From positions 1 through 5,492 of the forward strand of contig WREJ01000086.1 in the NCBI GenBank assembly GCA_009779395.1: a stretch of 5,492 nucleotides of DNA, read 5' to 3'. Shown piece after piece: positions 1 to 5,492 of this stretch. Both the position numbers and the translations under genes were made by a program. The DNA comes from Coriobacteriia bacterium. GTDB lineage: Bacteria; Actinomycetota; Coriobacteriia; WRKU01; WQUG01. Numbering within the stretch: position 1 is the first letter of the stretch; every line of letters starts with the position of its first letter. The notes under the pieces were generated by a model that was not told the DNA's origin, made no database searches, and saw only the letters and a program-made list of their open reading frames with translations.

Positions 1-18
1 GTGCGAATCTGCCCTCAT
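1..18 (-). CDS. Possible first codons of the next cell wall gene, expected murD (cut by window edge)
   Basis: An ATG at 18 reading left gives M-R-A-D-S-H and then leaves the window, so the product cannot be recognised from the residues. It lies 43 bases after the mraY stop, on the same strand, with a purine-rich AGGGGGA at 35-29 and a 10-base spacer. In the conserved dcw order the gene after mraY is murD (UDP-MurNAc-L-Ala:D-Glu ligase), and that is the only ground for the name. The frame is also open back to a GTG at 57, which would add 13 residues and put the start 4 bases after the mraY stop, but this GTG has only a weak GGG upstream. Confidence 0.45.
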
Positions 19-28
19 TGTTTGTTTG

Positions 29-35
29 TCCCCCT
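29..35 (-). promoter_or_regulatory. Possible ribosome binding site for the gene starting at 18
   Basis: AGGGGGA read on the minus strand sits 10 bases before the ATG at 18. It is G-rich rather than a perfect AGGAGG and the spacer is slightly long, but it favours the ATG at 18 over the GTG at 57. Confidence 0.4.
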
Positions 36-61
36 GTCTGCTCTGCAGCCTGTTCACTTAT

Positions 62-1189
62 CTACCCAAGAGGGCCAATCGTTGCCAACTGATAGAAAAA
101 GAGCGCGAAACCAAAGGCCGCTAGACAGCCGGTGATAATGCAAAAGCGCACCATAATGGTTGTCTCTGACCAACCGAGCATCTCGAAGTGGTGGTGAATG
201 GGTGCCATTTTGAACACGCGCTTTCCGCAGCGTTTGTAGACCAGCACCTGAATGACCACCGACAGGGCTTCCAGCACAAAAATGCCGCCAATGATGACGA
301 CCAGTAGTTCTGTTTTTGTCACGAGAGCAAGTCCAGCAATGGCACCGCCCAGGGCAAGTGAGCCTGTGTCACCCATAAAAATCTTTGCGGGATAGCAGTT
401 CCACCACAGAAAGCCAACGCAGCCACCAGCAATGGCACTTGCCACCAAAGCAACAGGCAGCGAGCCTTCGGCATAGGCAATCGCTGCAAAAAAGAGGGTT
501 ACGATGGTAACGGTTCCCGCTGCTAGGCCGTCTAGGCCGTCTGTCAGATTCACCGCATTGCTGAGGCCCACTATCATGACCAGGGCAAACAACAGGTACA
601 GCCAGGGAATGACTATCGTTATCCCACCTAAAGCAGCCGGCAGGCTCAAGGTGGTCGCCAGCTGTGACGTTGGCAGCGCGAGTTCCGTTGCTGGTATACG
701 AATATCAGCAGAAACACCCACCCAGTTAATGGCAAGAAGTGTTGTCGTTGCTGCAATAGTAATCTGCGCAGCGATTTTTTGGCGCGCCCCAAGCCCCAGA
801 CTGCGTTTTTTGGCAACCTTGATGTAGTCATCAATAAAGCCAAGAACCCCGCAGCCCAGCATACATAGCAGGACGGTTACCCCCGCCTTTATGCCCAGAT
901 TATATTCGGCAATACGCGCCAAAGAGGCATTAGCAAAGGTAGGGTGAGCAAAAATAAGCATCGCGGCAACCAGCAGCACGGCAACAACAATAATGACCAC
1001 GCCACCCATGGTAGGAGTGCCATGCTTTACCAAATGTTCTTGCAGTCCTTCGGCGCGGATTTGCTGCCCGATGTCGCGTACCTTTAAAAAGCGAATCAGC
1101 GCCGGTGTTAGCAGAGCAACACAGGCAGCCGAAACACTGACGGCAAGAAATACCTGAAAGGCAGGATACTGGGCAAGACCAGCTAACAT
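62..1189 (-). CDS. mraY: MraY, phospho-N-acetylmuramoyl-pentapeptide transferase (lipid I synthase)
   Basis: This integral membrane enzyme transfers phospho-MurNAc-pentapeptide from UDP to undecaprenyl phosphate on the inner face of the membrane, making lipid I and UMP with Mg2+. The 375-residue product has about ten hydrophobic segments. Family motifs in order are GTPTMGG (57-63), the aspartate pair in GFIDDY (D120, D121), NLTDGLDGLA (214-223), FMGDTGSLALGG (271-282, with D274 matching the catalytic aspartate of the family) and MAPIHHHFE (328-336, with the histidine triplet). All expected catalytic residues are present. It is slightly longer than the E. coli protein (about 360), mainly between the segments around 141-158 and 189-209, where about 30 residues are probably extracytoplasmic. 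The ATG overlaps the murF stop (ATGTTAG) and has a good AGAGGA 6 bases upstream. The stop is TAG at 64-62. Identification is secure. Confidence 0.98.
   Translation of the reverse strand: MLAGLAQYPAFQVFLAVSVSAACVALLTPALIRFLKVRDIGQQIRAEGLQEHLVKHGTPTMGGVVIIVVAVLLVAAMLIFAHPTFANASLARIAEYNLGIKAGVTVLLCMLGCGVLGFIDDYIKVAKKRSLGLGARQKIAAQITIAATTTLLAINWVGVSADIRIPATELALPTSQLATTLSLPAALGGITIVIPWLYLLFALVMIVGLSNAVNLTDGLDGLAAGTVTIVTLFFAAIAYAEGSLPVALVASAIAGGCVGFLWWNCYPAKIFMGDTGSLALGGAIAGLALVTKTELLVVIIGGIFVLEALSVVIQVLVYKRCGKRVFKMAPIHHHFEMLGWSETTIMVRFCIITGCLAAFGFALFFYQLATIGPLG
524..541 (-). repeat. Perfect 9-base tandem repeat coding for the MraY DGLDGL motif
   Basis: On the minus strand GACGGCCTA occurs twice back to back (541-533 and 532-524), encoding D-G-L-D-G-L at residues 217-222 of MraY. 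The protein motif is conserved in the family and is itself a repeat; here both halves also use identical codons. Confidence 0.9.
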
Positions 1190-2700
1190 GGACGTTCCTC
1201 TTTCTGCTTGGCGGTCTGTTTGGCGGGCTGTTTGGCGGCAGGCGTGTCACTGTCAAGGTCTGCGTTCATCAGGGCATCGGCAATCGCTTCCATCTGCATG
1301 CCGCGCGACCCTTTGATAAGTACCAGCGAGCCAGGTTTCAACGCGCCTATAAGGCTGCGGATAAGTAAGTCCCTGTCTGTCAGCGAGCGCAAATCAGCGA
1401 GGTCGCTGCTGCTTCTGCCCGTTGACAGTTCGCGCAGCACGTCCTGTGTTGCCTGTGTGTACGCCTCACCAAGGGTATAGACCAGATTAATCTGCAGCAA
1501 TCCTGCCAAAAGCAATATATCTTTATGCGCCTTTGCGCTGTGGTCTCCCAATTCAAGCATGTCGCCTAGCACAGCAACCCGCAAGGCCCCGGCGGGAACA
1601 ACAGCAACCGCAAGGGTATTTAAAGACGCAGCCGTTGATTCGGGGTTGGCGTTGTAGCAATCCAGCAAGATTTCGACATTAGGTGCTGCTGGCAGCTGTG
1701 CCACGCAGCGTTGCATGCGCATCGCAGCGGCCTTAACCTGCTGTATGCCACAGATGGCAAGCTGTGCCTCGACCCCGACAAGCTGTGCAGCAGCGAGGGC
1801 AAGTAGCGCGTTGCTCACCATATGCTCGCCGGGAATCGCAAGCTGTAGGGGGATTTCTTCAGCGGAAGAGAGAGTGACCATCACCGCAGCATTGCCCTGC
1901 TTGTCAAAGCGTAGCTCACACGCCTGATAATCTGCTTGCTTGTCACTGCCTACGGTAAGCACTGATGCCGCGCTGACACTGCGCAGGTAGTCCCCATAAG
2001 CAACATCGACGGGCATAAGAGCAACCCCGTCAGCTGGCAAAGCCTCGAAAAGCTCACCCTTTGCGCGTGCGATGTTTTCACGACTGCCAAGCATTTCAAT
2101 ATGAGCATCGCCAATGGTCGTGATAATGCCTATTGTCGGACGAGCGATTTCTGCCAATTGCGTGATTTGCCCGCGGTCGCGCATACCCATCTCGACGACG
2201 ACGACTTCGCTGTTTTGATCTGCCGCAAGAATGGTCAGGGGTACTCCCAATTCATTATTGTAGTTGCCCTCTGTAGCCACTACCCTAAGCGGCGGCTGCG
2301 TACACAGCTGCAAGGCACCACTGAGCAGTTCCTTGGTTGTTGTCTTGCCCGAGGAACCCGTAATGCCAATGACCGGACAGGTCATCAGGCCGCGCTGATA
2401 GCTGGCGAGGTCTTGCAGGGCGCGCAGCGTGTCAGCGACCACAATAACAGCTGCGCTGGCGGCGATGTCTGCATAATCTGCAGCGGAGTCAGTGACCAGA
2501 ACAATCGTAGCACCGCCGCTGACAGCAGCCTGCAGGTAGTCGTGTCCGTCCACCTGCGTTCCAACAAAAGCAGCAAAAAGGCTGCCTGGCTTTACCCGGC
2601 GCGAATCAATGCTGCAGGAGTTCGCCCGCGCCTCGGGGCTTCCGGCGATGATACTACCCTTACATACTGCCGCTATATCTGCTGCGCTGAAATCATACAT
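1183..2700 (-). CDS. murF: MurF, UDP-N-acetylmuramoyl-tripeptide--D-alanyl-D-alanine ligase
   Basis: This cytoplasmic ATP-dependent ligase adds D-Ala-D-Ala to UDP-MurNAc-tripeptide, giving the pentapeptide used by MraY. The 505 residues show the usual three Mur ligase domains. The N-terminal substrate domain has DSRRVKPGSLF (32-42). The central ATPase domain has the P-loop TGSSGKTTTK (114-123), NYNNELGVP (146-154), EMGM (170-173), DAHIE (198-202) and ARAKGE with the likely carbamylated K214. The C-terminal domain has DCYNANPES (347-355), GDMLELG (379-385) and KGSRGMQME (463-471). The TGSSGKT and YNANP forms separate MurF from MurE, MurD and MurC. I chose the ATG at 2700 because it has AGGGG 7 bases upstream, fits the family N-terminus and overlaps the murE stop by 8 bases (ATGTATGA). 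A GTG at 2742 is in frame but has no clear binding site. The tail after about 482 is polar and repetitive (AKQ units), beyond the usual fold. Confidence 0.98.
   Translation of the reverse strand: MYDFSAADIAAVCKGSIIAGSPEARANSCSIDSRRVKPGSLFAAFVGTQVDGHDYLQAAVSGGATIVLVTDSAADYADIAASAAVIVVADTLRALQDLASYQRGLMTCPVIGITGSSGKTTTKELLSGALQLCTQPPLRVVATEGNYNNELGVPLTILAADQNSEVVVVEMGMRDRGQITQLAEIARPTIGIITTIGDAHIEMLGSRENIARAKGELFEALPADGVALMPVDVAYGDYLRSVSAASVLTVGSDKQADYQACELRFDKQGNAAVMVTLSSAEEIPLQLAIPGEHMVSNALLALAAAQLVGVEAQLAICGIQQVKAAAMRMQRCVAQLPAAPNVEILLDCYNANPESTAASLNTLAVAVVPAGALRVAVLGDMLELGDHSAKAHKDILLLAGLLQINLVYTLGEAYTQATQDVLRELSTGRSSSDLADLRSLTDRDLLIRSLIGALKPGSLVLIKGSRGMQMEAIADALMNADLDSDTPAAKQPAKQTAKQKEERPC
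1196..1201 (-). promoter_or_regulatory. Ribosome binding site of mraY
   Basis: AGAGGA on the minus strand with a 6-base spacer to the ATG at 1189. It lies inside the last codons of murF, so mraY translation is probably coupled to murF. Confidence 0.75.
1204..1239 (-). repeat. Three 12-base tandem repeats coding for the MurF C-terminal AKQ tail
   Basis: On the plus strand the units are CTGCTTGGCGGT (1204-1215), CTGTTTGGCGGG (1216-1227) and CTGTTTGGCGGC (1228-1239), differing at two positions. Read on the minus strand they encode AAKQ, PAKQ and TAKQ, residues 488-499 of MurF, just before the terminal K-E-E-R-P-C. The unit is a multiple of three, so copy changes would keep the frame. Confidence 0.9.
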
Positions 2701-4375
2701 TGCTGTGCCCCTGCGTTTTGTGGTTTTGTGCCTCTTGTTCACCTTTGCGCTGCAGTAGTGCTTCGCGCGCTACCTCGCGGTCATCAAAGGCAATAGTGCC
2801 ATCAGCGAAGATCTGATAGTCCTCGTGACCCTTGCCAGCAATCAAAATGCAGTCACCACTGCGGGCTTGCTTAACAGCGTGGAAAATAGCTTCACGGCGG
2901 TCAATTATGGTGGCAAGGTTTGCCTTTCTGGCGCTGCTGCTAAAATCTGCGGGCAGTCCCTTGCAGATGTCGGCGACAATGCCTGCTGGGTCTTCACTAC
3001 GGGGATTGTCGCTGGTCACCACCACATAGTCGCTGCCAACCGCTGCCGCCTGTCCCATCAAAGGACGTTTTGAAGCATCGCGGTCGCCACCGCAACCAAA
3101 GACAGTAATCAGACGACCACTGCTTTGTTCGCGCAGTGCCGCAAGTGCTGTTGCCAAAGCATCGGGCGTGTGTGCGTAGTCAACAAAGACGCTGAAGTCC
3201 TGTTCACCTTGTACTTGTTCAAGTCTGCCGGGTACCTGCGGGGCACGTGAAAGCCCGTCTGCAATCGCTGACAGACTAATGCCGCGTGACCAGGCACAGG
3301 CAGCAGCAAGCAGCGCGTTTTCAACATTGTAGCGACCCACAAGGGGGAAATTAATCTGCGCAGAGCCATCAGGGGTGTGTAGGCTAAACTGACTGGAAGC
3401 AGTGCCCAAAACAAGGTCACTTGCGGCAATGTCTTTGCTGCAATTGTTTGAACTCGTGCAGGATTTGCAGTCACTTGCCGTCGACTGGCAAATGCCCACC
3501 GTGATGACTGCTGTAGCTGTTGCTCTCAGTTTTTCTGCCAGACCTGCGCCTGTGCTGTCGTCAGTATTGACGATACGCGCAGAGGTCTCGAAGTCAAAGA
3601 AGAGCCGTTCTTTGACCTGGCGATATGCCTCCATGCTGTGGTGGTAGTCCAGGTGGTCCTGTGAAAGGTTGGTAAAAGCCACCGCCGCAAAAGGTGTCTG
3701 TTCGACACGGTGCAGGTCGATGGCATGGCTGGATACTTCCATGGCAACTGACTGGACACCGGCGTCACGCATCTGGGCAAGCAGTTCTTGCAGTTGCAGC
3801 GCGTCTGGTGTGGTGGTCTCGCAGCTTTGGACGCACTCTGCCGCATCTGCGTCCGCAGACAACAGATAGCGACTTTCAACCGTTCCAATAACAGCTGATT
3901 GCTCGCCTGCGGCGCGTGCGATGGCATCAAGCAGGTAAATCGTTGTTGTTTTTCCGTTGGTGCCCGTGATGCCCGTGATTGCAAGCTCGGCACCGGGATT
4001 GCCGTAAAAGCTCGCTGCCGCACAGGCAAGGGCGATGCGACTGTCGTCAACGAGGATAAGTTTGTCCAGACTACTGTCGTGTGGTGGCAGGCCGTTCAGT
4101 GGCAGGGGTTTTTGCGCAACAACAGCAACAGCACCGGCAGCAAGAGCTTTGGCGGCAAAGTCATGGCCATCACTCTGTTGGCCGACGAGGGCAAAAAACA
4201 AGCTGCCTGGTCGTACCAAGCGGCTGTCATGTGCGATGTGGGTGACCGCGCAATCTGCCAGATGCGCTGGCAGTGCTATAATCCCCGGACAGGGACTGCC
4301 ATCTGCCTGCCGCAGCAGACGGGCAATTGTCATGGTCTCCCGTTTCTGCCCTTGTGTGCGCCCGTTACTGGTCAC
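2693..4375 (-). CDS. murE: MurE, UDP-N-acetylmuramoyl-L-alanyl-D-glutamate ligase, probably for meso-diaminopimelate
   Basis: This cytoplasmic ATP-dependent Mur ligase adds the third stem amino acid to UDP-MurNAc-L-Ala-D-Glu. Counting from the GTG at 4375 it has 560 residues. Motifs in order are DSRLVRPGSLF in the UDP-binding N-domain, the P-loop GTNGKTT (138-144, K142), TTTPD (187-191), MEVSSH (212-217), NLSQDHLDYH (236-245), a likely carbamylated K255, GRYNVEN (347-353), DYAHTPDAL (399-407), FGCGGDRD (426-433), DNPR (456-459) and GKGHEDYQ (514-521). In characterised MurE enzymes DNPR binds meso-diaminopimelate, so that substrate is inferred. Unusual is a Cys/Ser-rich stretch at about 296-312 with four cysteines. 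The start is uncertain. ATG 4402 is 9 bases after ftsI but has no properly spaced binding site. GTG 4375 has GGAGAGG 6 bases upstream. ATG 4333 (MTIARLL) fits the family N-terminus best but has GGGAG only 3 bases upstream. The frame is open throughout and the product name does not depend on the choice. Confidence 0.97.
   Translation of the reverse strand: MTSNGRTQGQKRETMTIARLLRQADGSPCPGIIALPAHLADCAVTHIAHDSRLVRPGSLFFALVGQQSDGHDFAAKALAAGAVAVVAQKPLPLNGLPPHDSSLDKLILVDDSRIALACAAASFYGNPGAELAITGITGTNGKTTTIYLLDAIARAAGEQSAVIGTVESRYLLSADADAAECVQSCETTTPDALQLQELLAQMRDAGVQSVAMEVSSHAIDLHRVEQTPFAAVAFTNLSQDHLDYHHSMEAYRQVKERLFFDFETSARIVNTDDSTGAGLAEKLRATATAVITVGICQSTASDCKSCTSSNNCSKDIAASDLVLGTASSQFSLHTPDGSAQINFPLVGRYNVENALLAAACAWSRGISLSAIADGLSRAPQVPGRLEQVQGEQDFSVFVDYAHTPDALATALAALREQSSGRLITVFGCGGDRDASKRPLMGQAAAVGSDYVVVTSDNPRSEDPAGIVADICKGLPADFSSSARKANLATIIDRREAIFHAVKQARSGDCILIAGKGHEDYQIFADGTIAFDDREVAREALLQRKGEQEAQNHKTQGHSNV
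2708..2712 (-). promoter_or_regulatory. Ribosome binding site deciding the murF start
   Basis: AGGGG on the minus strand lies 7 bases before the ATG at 2700, inside the end of murE. It supports this ATG over the in-frame GTG at 2742. Confidence 0.65.
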
Positions 4376-4381
4376 TCTCTG

Positions 4382-4388
4382 CCTCTCC
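4382..4388 (-). promoter_or_regulatory. Likely ribosome binding site of murE
   Basis: GGAGAGG on the minus strand with a 6-base spacer to the GTG at 4375. It is the strongest binding site near the murE start region. It lies downstream of the ATG at 4402, so it cannot serve that start. Confidence 0.6.
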
Positions 4389-4411
4389 GCCTTTCTGTCC
4401 ATCTTTCTATT

Positions 4412-5492
4412 TTACGGGGAAGTCGGCACAAGCCCCAGATATCTGACGGTAAACGTTGCTATGTTGGCAAAGGGCGGACCGGCGACTTCTGCGCCATAGG
4501 TGCCCTCACGGGGTTCATCGACAAAGACAGTAATGAGCAATTCGGGACTGTCAGCTGGCAGAAAGCCAAAAAACGAGCTAATGTAGAGCCCCTCGACGTA
4601 GCCAGCGACACCTTCACGTGCCTTTTGCGCCGTACCCGTTTTGCCGGCAATCTGGTAGTCAGACACGTAAATATTGCGTCCCGTACCCTGCGTCATCACC
4701 GCTTTGAGCAGTTCAGTGGTTTGCAGGGCAGCACGCGCAGAAATGACCTGCTGCGTTTCGCGCTCTGGGATGGTAAAACTGCCGTCGGGAACCTCGCGCA
4801 GCAAATGCGGAGTCACCATGACCCCTTCGTTGGCAATAGCAGAAACAGCACGTGAGAGCTGCAGGGGCGACATCGAAAGTCCCTGTCCAAAGGAAAAATT
4901 CGAGAGAGACACGTCGTTCCATTCACGTGGCGTTGGCACGCGTCCGCGCCCCGCACCCGGAAAGTCGAGCCCCGGTCGCTCGGTGATGCCAAAACGGTAG
5001 AGATAATCGTAGAAATCGGTCCTGCCTAAACCCTGAGCGATACGTGTGGTGCCAACATTGCTTGATACTTCCATAATTCTGGACACACTCATCTGCTGAT
5101 TGGGGCGCACTACCGCATCTGAAACAACACGCGTGCCAACCTGCAGGCTGTTGGGCACGTAAAAGCTGTCCTCGGGGGTGATGACGCCAGCGTCAAAGGC
5201 AGCCGCAAAGGTTATCGGTTTAATGGTCGAACCTGGCTCTAAGACGTCAGTCAGTGCGCGGTTTCTGATGGCGTCCTGATCTGCGGTGTTAAAGGTATTG
5301 GGGTCAAAGGTGGGATAGGACACAGCAGCATAAATCTCGCCTGTCTGGGGATTCATGACAATAGCAGAGGCTGATTTGGCACCACTTGTTTCGACAGCAG
5401 CTTCGAGTTCTGTTTGCACCACATGCGAGATTTCGGCGTCAATGGTCAGCATGATGTCAGAGCCTTTGCGCGCGTCAATGCTGCGCTGCAAA
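4412..5492 (-). CDS. ftsI: FtsI (class B penicillin-binding protein), C-terminal transpeptidase part, cut by window edge
   Basis: FtsI crosslinks septal peptidoglycan during division, working with FtsW on the outer face of the membrane. About 359 residues are visible; the N-terminal membrane anchor and most of the pedestal domain lie beyond the right edge. The first visible codon is TTG inside the gene, not a start. Numbered from that codon, the transpeptidase motifs are SxxK in EPGSTIKP (catalytic S88, K91; serine codon at 5230-5228), SSN at 143-145 and KTG in AGKTGTAQK (284-286; 4642-4634), all intact. SFGQGLSMSPLQL (200-212) is a further family signature. The protein ends about 73 residues after KTG, so it has no C-terminal PASTA domains, unlike PBP2x or SpoVD of many Firmicutes. 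The stop is TAA at 4414-4412, closely followed by murE. Another class B PBP is possible from sequence alone, but its place directly before murE points to FtsI. Confidence 0.95.
   Translation of the reverse strand, partial: LQRSIDARKGSDIMLTIDAEISHVVQTELEAAVETSGAKSASAIVMNPQTGEIYAAVSYPTFDPNTFNTADQDAIRNRALTDVLEPGSTIKPITFAAAFDAGVITPEDSFYVPNSLQVGTRVVSDAVVRPNQQMSVSRIMEVSSNVGTTRIAQGLGRTDFYDYLYRFGITERPGLDFPGAGRGRVPTPREWNDVSLSNFSFGQGLSMSPLQLSRAVSAIANEGVMVTPHLLREVPDGSFTIPERETQQVISARAALQTTELLKAVMTQGTGRNIYVSDYQIAGKTGTAQKAREGVAGYVEGLYISSFFGFLPADSPELLITVFVDEPREGTYGAEVAGPPFANIATFTVRYLGLVPTSP

Noticed and set aside
2572..2600. Resemblance between the start regions of murF and murE (about 4160-4220), suggesting recent duplication or gene conversion
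   Set aside because: Both encode the shared DSR...PGSLF...DGHD pattern of Mur ligase N-domains. At base level only short runs of about ten bases match, which fits ancient paralogy.
2101..2796. Plus-strand open frame of 231 codons opposite murF and the end of murE
   Set aside because: It is antisense to murF, which has all its family motifs. The translation is compositionally odd and shows no domain.
4403..4411. Possible terminator or promoter between ftsI and murE
   Set aside because: The gap is only 9 bases before the first possible murE start and contains no inverted repeat followed by T residues; continuous transcription is more likely.
3899..4855. Plus-strand open frame of 318 codons across the ftsI-murE junction
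   Set aside because: It lies antisense to two clearly conserved genes. The translation has no recognisable motif and looks like a Cys/Arg-rich shadow of well-conserved codons.
5480..5491. TTG at the right edge as the start of ftsI
   Set aside because: The frame continues off the window and the visible protein begins at the start of the transpeptidase domain without a membrane anchor, so this is an internal leucine codon.
1..5492. Mobile element, CRISPR array, tRNA, defence system or other novel system
   Set aside because: The window is filled almost without gaps by four standard cell wall genes on one strand. I saw no spaced direct repeats, terminal inverted repeats or RNA-like folds.

Overview
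The window is a stretch of the division and cell wall (dcw) cluster. Everything recognisable is read from the minus strand. In transcription order the genes are: the 3' two-thirds of ftsI (division transpeptidase), murE, murF and mraY. A few codons at the left edge are probably the start of the next gene, expected from conserved order to be murD.

Organism: a bacterium that makes peptidoglycan. The gene order is the widespread ftsI-murE-murF-mraY-(murD) order. The protein style looks Gram-positive rather than enterobacterial. MraY has a GQQIR...GTPTMGG entry and a LGLGARQK loop, FtsI has SFGQGLSMSPLQL, and MurE has TTTPDALQLQ and a TSDNPRSEDP motif. I read this as actinobacterial, possibly Coriobacteriia-like, or Firmicutes-like; this is an impression from remembered family sequences, not a search. 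Base composition looks moderate by eye and was not computed. The DNPR motif of MurE suggests meso-diaminopimelate in the wall peptide.

Layout, right to left: ftsI runs off the right edge and ends at 4412. murE follows within tens of bases (three candidate starts at 4402, 4375 and 4333) and ends at 2693. murF starts inside the end of murE (8-base overlap) and ends at 1183. mraY starts inside the end of murF (7-base overlap) and ends at 62. A gap of about 43 bases, or almost none if a GTG start is used, leads to the presumed murD. No terminator or promoter was found inside, so the genes look like one transcript driven from beyond the right edge.

The genes form one pathway. MurE adds the third amino acid to UDP-MurNAc-L-Ala-D-Glu, MurF adds D-Ala-D-Ala, MraY moves the finished UDP-MurNAc-pentapeptide to undecaprenyl phosphate to give lipid I, and FtsI crosslinks the later polymer at the septum.

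I found no new system here. The items worth a second look are small: a cysteine cluster in the middle of MurE, a 12-base tandem repeat coding for the MurF tail, a perfect 9-base tandem repeat in the MraY active site, and the unclear murE start.
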